NCBI RefSeq assembly: GCF_004005475.1
Contig: NZ_RZTZ01000001.1
Span: 868,001 to 932,000 of the forward strand
Direction of reading: 5' to 3'
Length of the DNA stretch: 64,000 nucleotides
DNA from: Niallia taxi
Lineage (GTDB): Bacteria > Bacillota > Bacilli > Bacillales > Cytobacillaceae
Below are positions 42,942 to 51,487 of this stretch, piece after piece. The notes under the pieces are model-generated. The model saw nothing but the letters and a program-made list of their open reading frames with translations. It did no database searches and was not told the DNA's origin. The stretch's first letter is position 1; every line of letters begins with the position of its first letter. Made by a program: the position numbers and the translations under genes.

Positions 42942-43188
42942 TACATCTAACGGAAAGATTGAGGTGGTAAGATGGGATCGTAAACCTAAAAAGAACCTCT
43001 GATTCTTTTCCTATAATTGATCATATCCTAAAACCTACAATCAGCATTCTAACAAACTGGAATAGATCGGTATATTAAAAGAAATCAGAATATCAGCAGA
43101 CCTATATACGTACAGCCATAAAAAAACTTAATACATGTATTAATCAGGAGGTGACTCCTTACTCGCATCCGCGGGATAGGGAAACTTA
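42942..43188 (+). promoter_or_regulatory. Long leader of the second CNNM/CorC gene, possible regulatory RNA
   Basis: About 245 bases between the promoter and the coding region with no gene. It contains GAGGTGGTAAG followed by a three-codon frame (ATGGGATCGTAA, 42972-42983), and a perfect 16-base palindrome TTAATACATGTATTAA at 43128-43143. A strong AGGAGG at 43145 is folded into AGGAG-GTGA-CTCCT with a GNRA-type loop. I cannot match it to the M-box, yybP-ykoY or other metal riboswitches I know, but a metal-sensing leader would suit a divalent-cation transporter. Confidence 0.45.
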
Positions 43189-44565
43189 TTGGACATATTT
43201 AACTTGGTTATAATAGCCATTTTGATTGCTTTTACTGCATTTTTTGTAGCTTCAGAGTTTGCTATTATCAGAGTGCGCAGTTCTAAAATCGACCAGTTAG
43301 TGGAGGAAGGCAACAAAAATGCCATTGCTGCAAAAAAAATCATCACACATCTTGATGAATATTTATCAGCATGCCAGTTAGGCATTACTATCACTGCACT
43401 TGGCATCGGCTGGCTTGGGGAGGAAACGATACATGAAATTCTTTCTCCATTATTCCAGCTGATCCACATTCCAGAAACAGCTGTGACCATTATATCCTTT
43501 TCTTTATCATTTGCCATTATTACATTTCTTCATGTAGTAGTGGGAGAATTGGCTCCGAAAACATTTGCTATTCATAAAGCTGAGGCAATTACCTTATTAT
43601 CAGCAAGACCATTAATTGCTTTTTATAAGGTTCTCTTCCCATTTATATGGGTCTTGAACGGATCTGCCAGAGTTATTACACGCATGTTTGGACTTAAGCC
43701 CGTTTCTGAAAATGATTTAGCTCATTCGGAGGAAGAACTTCGCATCATTGTCTCTGAAAGTTTTAAAAGCGGCGAAATAAACCAATCAGAGTTTAAGTAT
43801 GTAAACAAAATTTTCGATTTTGATGATCGAATTGCGAAGGAAATTATGGTTCCACGCACGGAAATCATCTCATTGGAACAAGCAAGCTCCCTTGATAACT
43901 TAATGGAAGTCATTCAAGGTGAACAGTTTACAAGATATCCAATTACAGATGGTGACAAGGATCATATTATTGGCATGATTAACGTCAAGGAAATCATGAC
44001 TGCATTGATTCGCTCAAAAGACTTGAGTGCCAAAAAGCTAGATTCGTATATTCGCCCTGTCATCCGTGTTATTGAAACCATTCCAATTCATGATCTGCTT
44101 GTTAAAATGCAGAAGGAACGAATTCATATGGCGATATTGATGGATGAATACGGCGGTACATCAGGCTTAGTCACTGTTGAAGACATTATTGAAGAGATTG
44201 TCGGCGATATCCGTGATGAGTTTGACATGGATGAAATTCCAAGCATTCAAAAGGTAAAGGAAAATCACTTTATCCTTGATGCAAAGCTGTTGATTACCCA
44301 AGTTAACTCCCTTCTTTCCATCGAATTGGATGATGAAGACATTGACACATTGGGAGGTTGGATTCTTACTTCCAACTATGATGCAACAGAAGGAGACATT
44401 CTTACATTTGATTCCTATAGCTTTAAAATAATCGAAATGGAAGACCATCATATCAGATATGTGGAAGTAATGAAGATGCGTGAAGTGGAAGAACTTCCCG
44501 AAACCGCAGGTCAAAGGCAACTTGCCCAATCTGCTGTGTCCACATCTGAAGCCGAAATAGTATAA
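43189..44565 (+). CDS. CNNM/CorC-type transporter (hemolysin family), second copy
   Basis: A 458-residue paralogue of the gene at 41456. It has a DUF21 membrane domain (IIAILIAFTAFFVASEFAII), CBS pair (IMVPRTEIISLEQ, DEYGGTSGLVTVEDIIEE) and CorC/HlyC domain, with an extra 25-residue acidic tail. The frame can only begin at TTG 43189, because an in-frame TAG lies 12 bases upstream. The strong AGGAGG at 43145 is over 35 bases away, while a weaker AGGG lies at a workable distance. Like its paralogue it should move magnesium or another divalent cation. Confidence 0.88.
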   Translation: MDIFNLVIIAILIAFTAFFVASEFAIIRVRSSKIDQLVEEGNKNAIAAKKIITHLDEYLSACQLGITITALGIGWLGEETIHEILSPLFQLIHIPETAVTIISFSLSFAIITFLHVVVGELAPKTFAIHKAEAITLLSARPLIAFYKVLFPFIWVLNGSARVITRMFGLKPVSENDLAHSEEELRIIVSESFKSGEINQSEFKYVNKIFDFDDRIAKEIMVPRTEIISLEQASSLDNLMEVIQGEQFTRYPITDGDKDHIIGMINVKEIMTALIRSKDLSAKKLDSYIRPVIRVIETIPIHDLLVKMQKERIHMAILMDEYGGTSGLVTVEDIIEEIVGDIRDEFDMDEIPSIQKVKENHFILDAKLLITQVNSLLSIELDDEDIDTLGGWILTSNYDATEGDILTFDSYSFKIIEMEDHHIRYVEVMKMREVEELPETAGQRQLAQSAVSTSEAEIV

Positions 44566-44595
44566 AAAAAGGAGGGACAAATCCCTCCTTTTTTT
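44564..44595. terminator. Bidirectional terminator, CNNM/CorC gene/response regulator
   Basis: AAAAAAAGGAGGGA and TCCCTCCTTTTTTT surround a short CAAA loop. Confidence 0.88.
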
Positions 44596-44601
44596 CATTG
44601 C

Positions 44602-45309
44602 TTATTCTCCATTTCCAACCATTTCGTCAAATTTATAGCCTACTCCCCAGATTGTATGGATAAACGGCTGCTCCTTTGTGCCAATCTTGTTGCGGAGCCT
44701 TTTTATATGCACATCTACCGTTCTTTCGTCTCCATAAAATTGATAACCCCATACTCGGTCCAACAGCTGCTCTCTTGTAAATACCTGCTTAGGATTGCTG
44801 ATTAAATAATATAAGAGATCAAATTCCTTTGGAGTTAGGTTGGAAAGCACCTTGCCATTGTAAATGACTTCTCGTGTTTCCTTGCTGATTTTGAAATGCT
44901 CGCTTGTCAGGAAGTTTGAATCCACTTTACTAACAGAATCCTTTTGATAACGGCGGGTAACTGCCTTAATTCTTGCCATCAGCGTCAAAGGGCTGAAAGG
45001 CTTCGTTACATAATCATCAGCACCCATTTCGAGACCTAACACTTGATCTGACTCACTGTCTTTGGCTGTCAACATAATAATAGGTACAGAGCTGACCTCT
45101 CTTATCTTTCTACAGATAGTGACTCCTTCCATTCCAGGCAGCATCCAATCAACAATGATGATATCCCAATCCTGGTTCTCCAGAAAAAAATCAAGCGCTT
45201 CTTTACCATTATGTATAAACTTTCCATCATAATTTTCCTTTAGAAAAAACATCTCCAGCATGGAGCATACACTTTCATTATCCTCTATAACTAATATCTT
45301 CATATTCAT
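44602..45309 (-). CDS. OmpR/PhoP-family response regulator
   Basis: A 235-residue regulator. The receiver domain (1-120) has the acidic pair ED near residue 10, phospho-acceptor aspartate in IIIVDWMLPGMEG (about 54), threonine in MLTAKDS and lysine in VTKPFSP. The C-terminal winged helix (about 135-228) includes LTPKEFDLLYYLISNPKQVF and YFYGDERTVDVHIKRLRNKI-type residues. No histidine kinase is next to it on either side, so it is an orphan in this window. The start at 45309 or the ATG two codons later both fit. Confidence 0.9.
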   Translation of the reverse strand: MNMKILVIEDNESVCSMLEMFFLKENYDGKFIHNGKEALDFFLENQDWDIIIVDWMLPGMEGVTICRKIREVSSVPIIMLTAKDSESDQVLGLEMGADDYVTKPFSPLTLMARIKAVTRRYQKDSVSKVDSNFLTSEHFKISKETREVIYNGKVLSNLTPKEFDLLYYLISNPKQVFTREQLLDRVWGYQFYGDERTVDVHIKRLRNKIGTKEQPFIHTIWGVGYKFDEMVGNGE

Positions 45310-45427
45310 TCATCCTCACGGCATTGACATGCTTTTTACTATTATCTATTATAGCAAAAAAAGACTATAAGCATTACTTACATAGAAAAAATCCCTTTAG
45401 GACGGACCTTAAGTGTCAAACATAAAA

Positions 45428-45774
45428 AGAGGCTGGGACAAAACAAAAGATAACCTTTCTAAACACACGAATAATAAAATTACAACTAAATTTGAAAAAT
45501 GAAGGTTGTGTCTAAATAGAATGTTGAGTTAAAGTTAGTTCGTTTCATTGCGCGCTCGGCCTCGCGCTTTCCGCGGGGAGGAATGGAGCCTCCTCGTCTT
45601 CGCCTGCGGGGTTTCATCCTTTCCTCTATTTCCCTTAGTAGTCGAGTGGCCACCGCTCCATACCACTAAAATTTCTATTTTTTTGTATTTAAACAAAAAA
45701 CCGAACTATTTAATCGATAGTTGATTAAGTAGTTCGGTCTTTACGCTGGTTCACATACTTATGTCCCAGCCTCT
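45428..45774 (-). repeat. Palindromic dispersed element, copy 2 (full length)
   Basis: A 347-base copy colinear with copy 1 (10107-10451), sharing the ends GAGGCTGGGACA / TGTCCCAGCCTC, the AT-rich left arm, the GC-rich core with CTTTCCGCGGGGAGGA and CCTGCGGGG, and the hairpin CCGAACTA/TAGTTCGG near the right end. On the minus strand it begins 8 bases after the nitroreductase stop, so the hairpin probably terminates that gene. Differences from copy 1 are scattered, which suggests an old insertion. Confidence 0.85.
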
Positions 45775-45781
45775 ATTATCT

Positions 45782-46408
45782 TTATATCCAAGTTGTTGTC
45801 TTTTCTAATGGAAGTCGATCTGTTTCTCTTCCAGGTGCAGCTGCTTTACCAACAGTAATTAGCATTAGCGGCAAGTAGCGTTCTGAGATTTGGAACTCCT
45901 CAACAAACTTTCCACGGTTAAATCCGCCGATAGCACATGTATCCAGTCCTTTTCCTTTCGCTGCAAGCATCAATTGCATAGCTGCCAAGGAAGCATTGGA
46001 GTTTGCCGCATCCCTAGGATATACATCGTTTGTATAAGCACCATTAATTTGTCCTTTAATGACTTCTGCAAGCTCTTCTTTTATTCTGCCTTTTTCAATA
46101 TCCTGATTGAAAACTTCTTCTGCGTTTTTATCTGCTTCTAAATCACCAAGTATTGCGATAACACAGGATGATTGTGTTATTTGCTGTTGATTAAAAGCGA
46201 TTGGAAGAAGTCTTTCCTGAGCTTCTGTTCCGTGAAAAACAACAAAATGCCAATGCTGCAGATTCCAAGCAGACGGCGCTCTTCCTGCCAGCTCGAGTAG
46301 CTCCTCAATTTCTTGCTTCGATAATTGATGGCTCTCGTCATAAACCTTCACTGCTCTTCGTGCTTTTAAAATATCCAAAAATTGCCCACTGCTAATCTCT
46401 GTAGTCAT
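45782..46408 (-). CDS. Nitroreductase family protein
   Basis: A 208-residue FMN-dependent NAD(P)H oxidoreductase of the YodC/nitroreductase type. LKARRAVKVYDESHQLSKQE is the N-terminal FMN phosphate loop, AGRAPSAWNLQHWHFVV lies near residue 40, and SNASLAAMQLMLAAKGKGLD occupies the central helix. The natural substrate is unknown; quinones and nitro compounds are usual in vitro. I choose 46408, directly after CGGAGGGAACCA. A longer open frame to 46594 has no ribosome site and overlaps the corA promoter. Confidence 0.9.
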   Translation of the reverse strand: MTTEISSGQFLDILKARRAVKVYDESHQLSKQEIEELLELAGRAPSAWNLQHWHFVVFHGTEAQERLLPIAFNQQQITQSSCVIAILGDLEADKNAEEVFNQDIEKGRIKEELAEVIKGQINGAYTNDVYPRDAANSNASLAAMQLMLAAKGKGLDTCAIGGFNRGKFVEEFQISERYLPLMLITVGKAAAPGRETDRLPLEKTTTWI

Positions 46409-46562
46409 TGGTTCCCTCCGTAAATACTTACTTTTTGTAACTAACTTATTAATGAAATAATAACCTTGAAAACTTTTTTCGTCAAGAATAGAATATGATA
46501 TACATACACTGTTGTTTATATGGAATAAGACCTTCCATACTTTACTTATACAAGGAGAAATC

Positions 46563-47513
46563 ATGATTGAGATTATTGCACTAACAAAGAACAAAACAAT
46601 TGAAACTGGTCTGACAATGGAGGATTGGAAGAAAGGGACATATGAATGGTATTGGATTGATTTTAATGCGCCTGATGATAAGGAAGTCGATTATTTAAGG
46701 AATCCCCTTCAATTCCATCCCCTTTCAATTGAAGATTGCCTCCATAATTTGCAGCGACCTAAAATAGACTATTTTGATGAATACACTTTTTTTGTAACAC
46801 ATAGCCTCGAAGCGAAAACATATGCGAAAGAAGAGCTTAATCTTTTTGTTGGTGATAATTATATCGTCAGCTTTCATAAAAAGCCTTCCATCGAGGTTCA
46901 GTATGTTGCTAAAAAGCTTTTAGGTGATAAATCTCCAGCTAAGTGGAGCCAATTTACGGTGCTGTATGAATTACTAGACCATCTTGTCGATAACTATATC
47001 CCAATTATCTATGAAATTGAGGATTTTTTGAATGAAATCGATGAAAACACTGACAACAAATCAATGGAAGTATTGCTAGACGACCTTTATGAAACAAGAC
47101 ACCGCTTATTATCAGTTCGCCACACTGTTGTGCCGATGCGTGATCTCCTTTATACATTGCTGAATACGAAAAAGCTGACAGCCGTGTCCAATAAGCGGGA
47201 ATATTACTCCGATATTTATGACCACCTGCTAAAGCTGACAGAGGTAATCGAGTCAAACAGAGAAATGACAGCCGATATTAGGGACAGTTATCTATCTTAT
47301 AATGCCCACCAATCTAATCGCATTATGCAAATCCTAACCGTGATTACGACCATTTTCATGCCTTTGAGTTTTCTTGTTGGCCTTTATGGGATGAACTTTC
47401 AATATATGCCTGAGCTGGCTTGGAAATATGGCTATTTCACCTTATTAGGCATTATGGCTACAATCGCAGTTTGTATGTTTTTATTTTTCAAAAGAAAAGG
47501 CTGGTTTAAATAA
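46563..47513 (+). CDS. corA: CorA family magnesium transporter
   Basis: A 316-residue channel with a large N-terminal cytoplasmic domain and two C-terminal membrane helices. The selectivity signature YGMNF lies near residue 281 at the end of the first helix (TVITTIFMPLSFLVGLYGMNF region), and a positively charged tail FFKRKGWFK closes the protein. It imports magnesium (possibly cobalt or nickel). ATG 46563 follows AAGGAGAAATC. It lies near the CNNM/CorC genes, but regulation in common is not shown by the sequence. Confidence 0.92.
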   Translation: MIEIIALTKNKTIETGLTMEDWKKGTYEWYWIDFNAPDDKEVDYLRNPLQFHPLSIEDCLHNLQRPKIDYFDEYTFFVTHSLEAKTYAKEELNLFVGDNYIVSFHKKPSIEVQYVAKKLLGDKSPAKWSQFTVLYELLDHLVDNYIPIIYEIEDFLNEIDENTDNKSMEVLLDDLYETRHRLLSVRHTVVPMRDLLYTLLNTKKLTAVSNKREYYSDIYDHLLKLTEVIESNREMTADIRDSYLSYNAHQSNRIMQILTVITTIFMPLSFLVGLYGMNFQYMPELAWKYGYFTLLGIMATIAVCMFLFFKRKGWFK

Positions 47514-47518
47514 GCTAT

Positions 47519-47560
47519 GCAAATCAACTTCCGAATTGAAGGTTGTTGATTTGCTTTTTT
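47519..47560 (+). terminator. Terminator after corA
   Basis: CAAATCAAC and GTTGTTGATTTG form a stem with minor bulges, followed by CTTTTTT. Confidence 0.65.
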
Positions 47561-47708
47561 CTCTTTTTGCAGTTCAGAACAATGCCAAACATAACATTCG
47601 TATGGTAAAATAATGATATCCCCTCTATTTTGAGTATCCCCTTGACTCATTGCCTTTTCTATATTTTTAAAATTCATAAAATTCTACATAAAGATTGGAG
47701 GAAACTAA

Positions 47709-48611
47709 ATGGAAGCACCGCAACTCGAAACGTCTATTGGCGATCAAAAACCTCAGCATAAAGTGCTGCCAAAAAGTGTGTTATTAAAAAGAGGGCTTTT
47801 TATCATTTTAGGAAGTGTCATGATGGGTATTGGCATTGAGGAATTCCTCGTTCCTAACCAAATCCTTGATGGAGGAATTGTCGGCATTTCCATTATCCTT
47901 TCCCACTTGTTTTCCATTAAGCTCGGTTTCTTCATTTTCCTGCTTAATATTCCGTTTTTCTATATTGGCTATAAACAAATCGGAAAGACTTTCGCCCTCT
48001 CTACTTTGTTAGGAATCACCGTATTATCCATAACCACCATTCTGCTTCATGATGTTCCAGTATTTACGGAGGATCTGCTCTTAGCAACCGTCTTTGGGGG
48101 AATTATATTAGGTGTCGGTGTGGGAATTGTTCTCCGCTTTGGAGGGTCTTTAGACGGCACCGAGATCCTGGCACTTCTTTTTAGCAAAAAGCTTCCCTTT
48201 TCAGTCGGAGAAATCATTATGTTTTTTAACTTTTTTATTTTCATTACAGCAGGCTTTGTTTTCACATGGGACAGAGCAATGTATTCCATTATTGCTTACT
48301 TTATCGCCTTTAAGGTTATTGATATTGTAATAGCAGGTCTTGATGAGTCGAAATCCGCCTGGATTATCAGTGACCATGCTGAAGTTATTGGCGAAACCAT
48401 TATCGCTAGATTAGGACGAGGGGTTACTTATCTTAAGGGAGAAGGTGCTTATACTGGTGATAATAAGAAGGTCATTTTCTGTGTCATTAACAGGCTTGAG
48501 GAAGCAAAGCTGAAATTGATTGTAGAAGAACTAGATCCGACGGCCTTTCTTGCTGTAGCTAATATCGCAGAAGTCCGAGGCGGCCGCTTTAAGAAAAAAG
48601 ATATCCATTAA
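47709..48611 (+). CDS. YitT family membrane protein with DUF2179 domain
   Basis: A 300-residue protein with five or six N-terminal helices (about 28-215) containing GIEEFLVPNQILDGGIVGI and LRFGGSLDGTEILALL. The C-terminal cytoplasmic DUF2179 domain (about 220-300) contains GRGVTYLKGEGAYTGDNKKV. YitT-type proteins are widespread in Firmicutes without a defined transport substrate. The ribosome site is TTGGAGGAAACTAA. A terminator follows at 48621. A shorter relative without DUF2179 lies at 61863. Confidence 0.87.
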   Translation: MEAPQLETSIGDQKPQHKVLPKSVLLKRGLFIILGSVMMGIGIEEFLVPNQILDGGIVGISIILSHLFSIKLGFFIFLLNIPFFYIGYKQIGKTFALSTLLGITVLSITTILLHDVPVFTEDLLLATVFGGIILGVGVGIVLRFGGSLDGTEILALLFSKKLPFSVGEIIMFFNFFIFITAGFVFTWDRAMYSIIAYFIAFKVIDIVIAGLDESKSAWIISDHAEVIGETIIARLGRGVTYLKGEGAYTGDNKKVIFCVINRLEEAKLKLIVEELDPTAFLAVANIAEVRGGRFKKKDIH

Positions 48612-48620
48612 TAACCTTCA

Positions 48621-48653
48621 AAAGAAGAGCTTCGCCTAAGCTCTTCTTCTTTT
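48621..48653 (+). terminator. Terminator after the YitT gene
   Basis: AAGAAGAGCTTA/TAAGCTCTTCTT-type stem with a CGCC loop and a T-rich tail. Confidence 0.75.
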
Positions 48654-48788
48654 GTTTCACTTTCCTGCATGCAAATCGTCTATTTAACTTTATATTTGTC
48701 AACACTTGAAACAGGCTATTATTTGATTCCGTTTACAAGCATCGTTAGAATATGACTAAAGAAAATAAATATATAAGGGGGATAAAAT

Positions 48789-49577
48789 TTGAAAAAGAAT
48801 GCAACCATCTACATCCTTTTGCTTTCGTCACTCGTTTGCTTGATGTGGATGCTTGGTCTCGGCTGGGTACTTGTCGATTATGCAAAAGGCTCTAAAAAGG
48901 AACTGAACACGCCTAATACACTTACAGAAAAAGCACCTTCTGGCGGCGTCCAGCTTCTTGCATTAGGAGATTCACTAACAAGAGGAACAGGTGATCAGGC
49001 TGGAAAAGGTTATATCGGCTACCTGAAGGACGAGCTTGCAGAGAAAACAGATGAGAAAATTACGCTAACCAATTATGGTGTTAAAGGCGCGACCTCTAAG
49101 GATCTTGCTGCACAAATCAAGCAGCAGGAAATCCAAAGACAGGCCAAAAATGCTGATATTATTTTTATTACCATCGGCGGGAATGATTTGTTCCAAGGCG
49201 GGGAAACCCTTTCCCATATAAACGACAACACCATTGCTGATCTATCTGCAGCTTATAATCAAAACTTGAAGGAAATATTAACTACCATCAGATCTACTAA
49301 CAAGGAAGCACCAATTTACTTGATCGGTCTTTACAACCCATTCAGCGATTTGGAAAACAGTGAAGCTACATCTAAGATTGTCCGTGATTGGAATTATGCA
49401 AGTGCTGAAACAAGCTCTGCCTTCGCAAAGACAATTTTTGTTCCTACATATGATATTTTCCAGCAAAATGTACAGACTTATCTTTATTCAGACCACTTCC
49501 ATCCTAACAAACAGGGGTATGAATTAATGGCAGATAGAGTTGCTTCCTTAATTTCATGGGAGGTGGAGGAAAATTGA
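48789..49577 (+). CDS. Membrane-anchored SGNH/GDSL hydrolase
   Basis: A 262-residue esterase with an uncleaved-looking N-terminal anchor (about 7-30) and the four SGNH blocks: LLALGDSLTRGTG with the nucleophile serine near residue 60, the glycine in NYGVKGATS, IFITIGGNDLF, and SDHFHPNKQGYELMA with the catalytic aspartate and histidine. It acts outside the membrane on an acyl ester that is not identified. TTG 48789 follows AAGGGGGATAAAA. The stop overlaps the next start in TTGA, so it is coupled to the ABC exporter that follows. Confidence 0.88.
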   Translation: MKKNATIYILLLSSLVCLMWMLGLGWVLVDYAKGSKKELNTPNTLTEKAPSGGVQLLALGDSLTRGTGDQAGKGYIGYLKDELAEKTDEKITLTNYGVKGATSKDLAAQIKQQEIQRQAKNADIIFITIGGNDLFQGGETLSHINDNTIADLSAAYNQNLKEILTTIRSTNKEAPIYLIGLYNPFSDLENSEATSKIVRDWNYASAETSSAFAKTIFVPTYDIFQQNVQTYLYSDHFHPNKQGYELMADRVASLISWEVEEN

Positions 49578-50485
49578 GTGAGACTACCTTATCAGTTAGA
49601 AATTTAACCAAAACAATCGGTAAAAGACAGATTATTAAAGATATCAGCTTTGATCTGAAAAGCGGTGAGGTGTTTGGCTTTCTCGGACCGAACGGTGCCG
49701 GAAAGACAACAACAATACGGATGCTCGTCGGTTTAATTAAACCTACATCAGGTTCCATTCAAATATGTGGCTATGATGTTAAAAAGGATTTCTCTAAAGC
49801 GATGGAAAGACTCGGATGTATTGTAGAAAACCCAGAGCTTTATCCCTATTTAACAGGCTGGGAAAACCTGCAATTTTTTGCCCGTATGCTAAAGGGCGTT
49901 GATGACAAAAGAATTCAAGAAATTGTGAAACTTGTTGGGCTGAAGGAAAGAATTCATGACAAGGTTAAAACATACTCCCTCGGAATGAGACAAAGGCTGG
50001 GAATAGGTCAAGCCCTGTTAAGCAGACCTAAGGTTTTAATCCTGGATGAGCCTACAAACGGCTTAGACCCGTCTGGCATAAGGGAAATGCGGCAGTTTAT
50101 TCGCTTTCTGGCAAAGGAAGAAGGATTGAGCGTTTTAGTTTCAAGCCATCTCCTTAGTGAAATCCAATTGCTGTGTGACAGGGTGTCCATTATATTGAGC
50201 GGGAAAATCATTCATACAGAAACCGTTCATTCCTTGCTGACAGCCCAGGAAAAGATCTTTTGGCGTTTTACTCCAATGGATGCTGGTGTGGAAATATTAA
50301 GAAGCGTCTCACCATCTGTCACAATTGATGGAGATACAGTAATTACTCCATTTATTGAAGAAGAAGCGGGTCAGTGGAGCAGGCTGTTATTCGAGGCAAA
50401 TGTACAGGTAAAGGAAATGAACAGGCAAATACCTTCCTTAGAGCATCTCTTCCTTGAACTGACAGGAGGTGAGTCTATTGAGTAA
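49574..50485 (+). CDS. ABC transporter ATP-binding protein (BcrA-type)
   Basis: A 303-residue ATPase with Walker A GPNGAGKTTT (about 38-47), signature YSLGMRQRLGIGQALL, Walker B LILDEPTNGLDPSG and SSHLL H-loop. It resembles bacitracin/lantibiotic-export subunits and the YhcH group. TTG at 49574 overlaps the stop of the hydrolase by 4 bases and follows GGAGGTGGAGGAAAA. The export partner begins inside its last 8 bases. Confidence 0.9.
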   Translation: MSETTLSVRNLTKTIGKRQIIKDISFDLKSGEVFGFLGPNGAGKTTTIRMLVGLIKPTSGSIQICGYDVKKDFSKAMERLGCIVENPELYPYLTGWENLQFFARMLKGVDDKRIQEIVKLVGLKERIHDKVKTYSLGMRQRLGIGQALLSRPKVLILDEPTNGLDPSGIREMRQFIRFLAKEEGLSVLVSSHLLSEIQLLCDRVSIILSGKIIHTETVHSLLTAQEKIFWRFTPMDAGVEILRSVSPSVTIDGDTVITPFIEEEAGQWSRLLFEANVQVKEMNRQIPSLEHLFLELTGGESIE

Positions 50486-51458
50486 ACTTGTCTACAATGA
50501 AATGCTTAAGCTCGTTAAAAGCAAGCGGCTGTTTGTTGTTACATTGATTATCGGCATCATGATTGCTATGTTCACATATGCACAGTTTAGAGAAATGGAA
50601 AACGTGAAGAAACGCTTAGGAGATGTTGACTGGCGCACCACCTTGCAGCAATCAATCATCGATACTCAAAACAGGATTGGCTCAAGCGGTATTTCAGATG
50701 AATGGCGAAACCAACTAAAGGTCCGCATCAGTCAATCTCAATATTATCTTGATCATGATATCAATCCGCAAGAACCAGGTGCTCCAACATTCCTTCGTGT
50801 TTTCCTGGATAACTCGATGCAGCTGCTACTGCCATTAATGGTGATGATTGTCGCTGCTGACCTTGTTTCATCTGAGCGAAGTATCGGCACCATTAAGCTG
50901 CTCTTAACACGGCCAGTCCGCCGTTGGCGGGTTTTGCTCAGCAAATACATTACATTGGTTTTGTCCATTTCGTTCATTCTCTTTATGTTCGGATTATTCG
51001 CTTATATAATCAGTGGACTATTCTTCGGATATGTAGGCTGGACCGCTCCTATTCTTACCGGATTTACAGTTGAAGCAGGCGAGCTCAATACTGCCGGAGT
51101 CCATCTTGTACCACAATGGCAATATATCATGATGGTATTTGGACTAGCCTGGTTTGTTTCCCTCGTTGTCGGGACTCTTTCCTTTATGCTGTCAATCCTA
51201 ATTAGAAGCACTGCTGCTGGGATGGGAGTCATGCTTGCCTTCTTAATATCAGGAACAATTATCAGCAATATTGCTTCCTCTTGGGAGTCTGCAAAGTATT
51301 TGTTCATGGTTAACCTGAGGCTCACAGACTACCTGCAAGGAAATATTCCGCCTATTGAAGGAATGTCCTTGCCCTTTTCCTTGACAGTACTGGCAATATG
51401 GGGGGCAGCAGCATTAGTCATTTCCTTTTTCACCTTTACTAAAAAAGATATATATTAA
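50478..51458 (+). CDS. ABC transporter permease (ABC2-type)
   Basis: A 326-residue membrane subunit with one N-terminal helix (LFVVTLIIGIMIAMFTYA), an external segment of about 70 residues, then five helices including DLVSSERSIGTIKLLLTRPV, a hallmark of drug-export permeases. TTG 50478 is chosen because GGAGG lies 8 bases upstream. A GTG at 50469 overlaps that ribosome site. With the preceding hydrolase and ATPase it forms a three-gene coupled operon closed by the terminator at 51457. Confidence 0.87.
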   Translation: MSKLVYNEMLKLVKSKRLFVVTLIIGIMIAMFTYAQFREMENVKKRLGDVDWRTTLQQSIIDTQNRIGSSGISDEWRNQLKVRISQSQYYLDHDINPQEPGAPTFLRVFLDNSMQLLLPLMVMIVAADLVSSERSIGTIKLLLTRPVRRWRVLLSKYITLVLSISFILFMFGLFAYIISGLFFGYVGWTAPILTGFTVEAGELNTAGVHLVPQWQYIMMVFGLAWFVSLVVGTLSFMLSILIRSTAAGMGVMLAFLISGTIISNIASSWESAKYLFMVNLRLTDYLQGNIPPIEGMSLPFSLTVLAIWGAAALVISFFTFTKKDIY

Positions 51459-51487
51459 AAAAATCTGGGATTCCCCAGATTTTTTTT
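51457..51487. terminator. Bidirectional terminator, ABC permease/DUF3889 gene
   Basis: AAAAAAATCTGGG and CCCAGATTTTTTT flank ATTC. Confidence 0.88.

Noticed and set aside
43140-43517. 125-codon minus-strand frame across the start of the second CNNM/CorC gene
   Set aside because: It is a shadow of the membrane domain of the plus-strand gene, with a composition typical of antisense frames.
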